Below are positions 13,901-14,106 of a stretch of 14,106 nucleotides of DNA, one piece after another; the stretch's first letter is position 1; every line of letters begins with the position of its first letter. This DNA is from Pedosphaera sp. GTDB taxonomy: Bacteria; Verrucomicrobiota; Verrucomicrobiia; Limisphaerales; UBA9464. A model generated the notes under the pieces. That model did not search any database, was not told where the DNA came from, and worked only from the letters and a program-made list of their open reading frames with translations. The stretch covers positions 1 to 14,106 of the forward strand of contig SIAZ01000073.1 in the NCBI GenBank assembly GCA_009695405.1, in the 5' to 3' direction. The translations under genes were made by a program, and so were the position numbers.

Positions 13901-13918
13901 ATTTAAAACTTATTAAAT
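13901..13918. promoter_or_regulatory. AT-rich dyad over the -10 region
   Basis: ATTTAA (13901-13906) and TTAAAT (13913-13918) form a perfect 6-base inverted repeat with a 6-base centre. It covers the -10 element of the promoter at 13912-13940, so it could be an operator. AT-rich palindromes also arise by chance. Confidence 0.25.
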
Positions 13919-13940
13919 ACGCGCTGCGATGTTTCGTCAA
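13912..13940 (-). promoter_or_regulatory. Near-consensus sigma-70 promoter for the ATPase/ter operon
   Basis: On the minus strand TTGACG (13935-13940) is followed, after exactly 17 bases, by TTTAAT (13912-13917). Each hexamer is close to the TTGACA/TATAAT consensus. The -10 lies 28 bases before the ATPase start codon, a normal leader length. It is the best promoter I can see in the window and sits just inside the right repeat copy. Confidence 0.55.
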
Positions 13941-13959
13941 CTCCCATTTTAGCACTGTC

Positions 13960-14076
13960 CGGAACAGCCCCGGTACATCGTGACCCCCCTGATGGAATTT
14001 ACCGACTCAGGAAAATACAATGTATCTCTATGAAAACGTGGAACATTCTGCGCCTCTGGCTCCGAACGGTTTCCGG
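13960..14076 (+). repeat. 117-bp inverted repeat, right copy
   Basis: This copy is the reverse complement of 296-412 with a single mismatch. It lies 19 bases upstream of the -35 element of the ATPase/ter promoter. The plus strand contains an ATG (14021-14023) whose frame stays open to the window end (MYLYENVEHSAPLAPNGF), and another frame reads MKTWNILRLWLRTVSG. Neither is a recognisable protein. The near identity against diverged flanks implies recent duplication, transposition or an assembly event. Confidence 0.85.
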
Positions 14077-14082
14077 CCCCTT

Positions 14083-14106
14083 GGCCGCCCGGGGGGGAGG
14101 GCGGCC
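14083..14106. repeat. GC-rich fold-back at the window end
   Basis: GGCCGCCC (14083-14090) and GGGCGGCC (14099-14106) are perfect inverted 8-mers around a G-run. The sequence begins just after the right repeat copy ends, differs sharply in composition from its surroundings and is the last thing in the window. It may be an end-of-contig artefact rather than biology. Confidence 0.5.

Overview
The window is bacterial accessory DNA. Its core is a tellurium-resistance-type (Ter) stress gene cluster, and almost every gene lies on the minus strand. The host cannot be named from the sequence. Moderate GC, A-rich start regions mostly without a Shine-Dalgarno match, a scrap of a BspA-type leucine-rich repeat gene and the gene repertoire would fit a Verrucomicrobiota/Planctomycetota-like or related environmental bacterium; this is a weak inference.

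Layout, read in the direction of transcription (right to left). At the right edge are a GC-rich fold-back (14083-14106) and one copy of a 117-bp repeat (13960-14076). Next come a near-consensus promoter (13912-13940) and the N-terminal part of a calcium-type P-type ATPase (13366-13883), which is broken by a frameshift and truncated. Then follow a TerC membrane protein (12176-13141), four TerD-domain proteins (11471-12139, 10904-11458, 10296-10865 and a frameshifted one at 9623-10262), two short TerY-like vWA proteins (8938-9576, 8263-8898), a pseudokinase/Ig-like/PP2C phosphatase fusion (6299-8248), an atypical Ser/Thr kinase (4785-6284) and a longer vWA protein with a C-terminal zinc domain (3731-4756). 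Spacing between these genes is 12-46 bases, so they look like one operon. Downstream, more loosely spaced, are one or two Cys-containing mini-ORFs (3496-3679), a TerB-like protein (3059-3436), a possible mini-ORF (2923-3003), a YggT-like membrane protein (2633-2926), a DUF4236 protein (2358-2597), an unrecognised 99-aa protein (2051-2350) and a Sel1-repeat protein (535-1818). The left edge holds the second 117-bp repeat copy in inverted orientation (296-412), a nested dyad (149-218) and the start of a serine recombinase that runs out of the window (1-146).

Working model, from published work on Ter systems plus inference. TerC and possibly YggT act at the membrane. TerD and TerB proteins act as Ca2+/metal-binding stress proteins around it. 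The vWA + kinase + PP2C set (the 'TerY-P' triad) would read or write a reversible phosphorylation signal on this assembly. The points most worth a second look are the domain fusion in the phosphatase, the three diverged vWA paralogues, the inverted repeats plus recombinase that bracket the island, and the cluster's decayed or hidden small genes. At least two single-base lesions fall in short homopolymers, so sequencing error must be excluded before calling decay.
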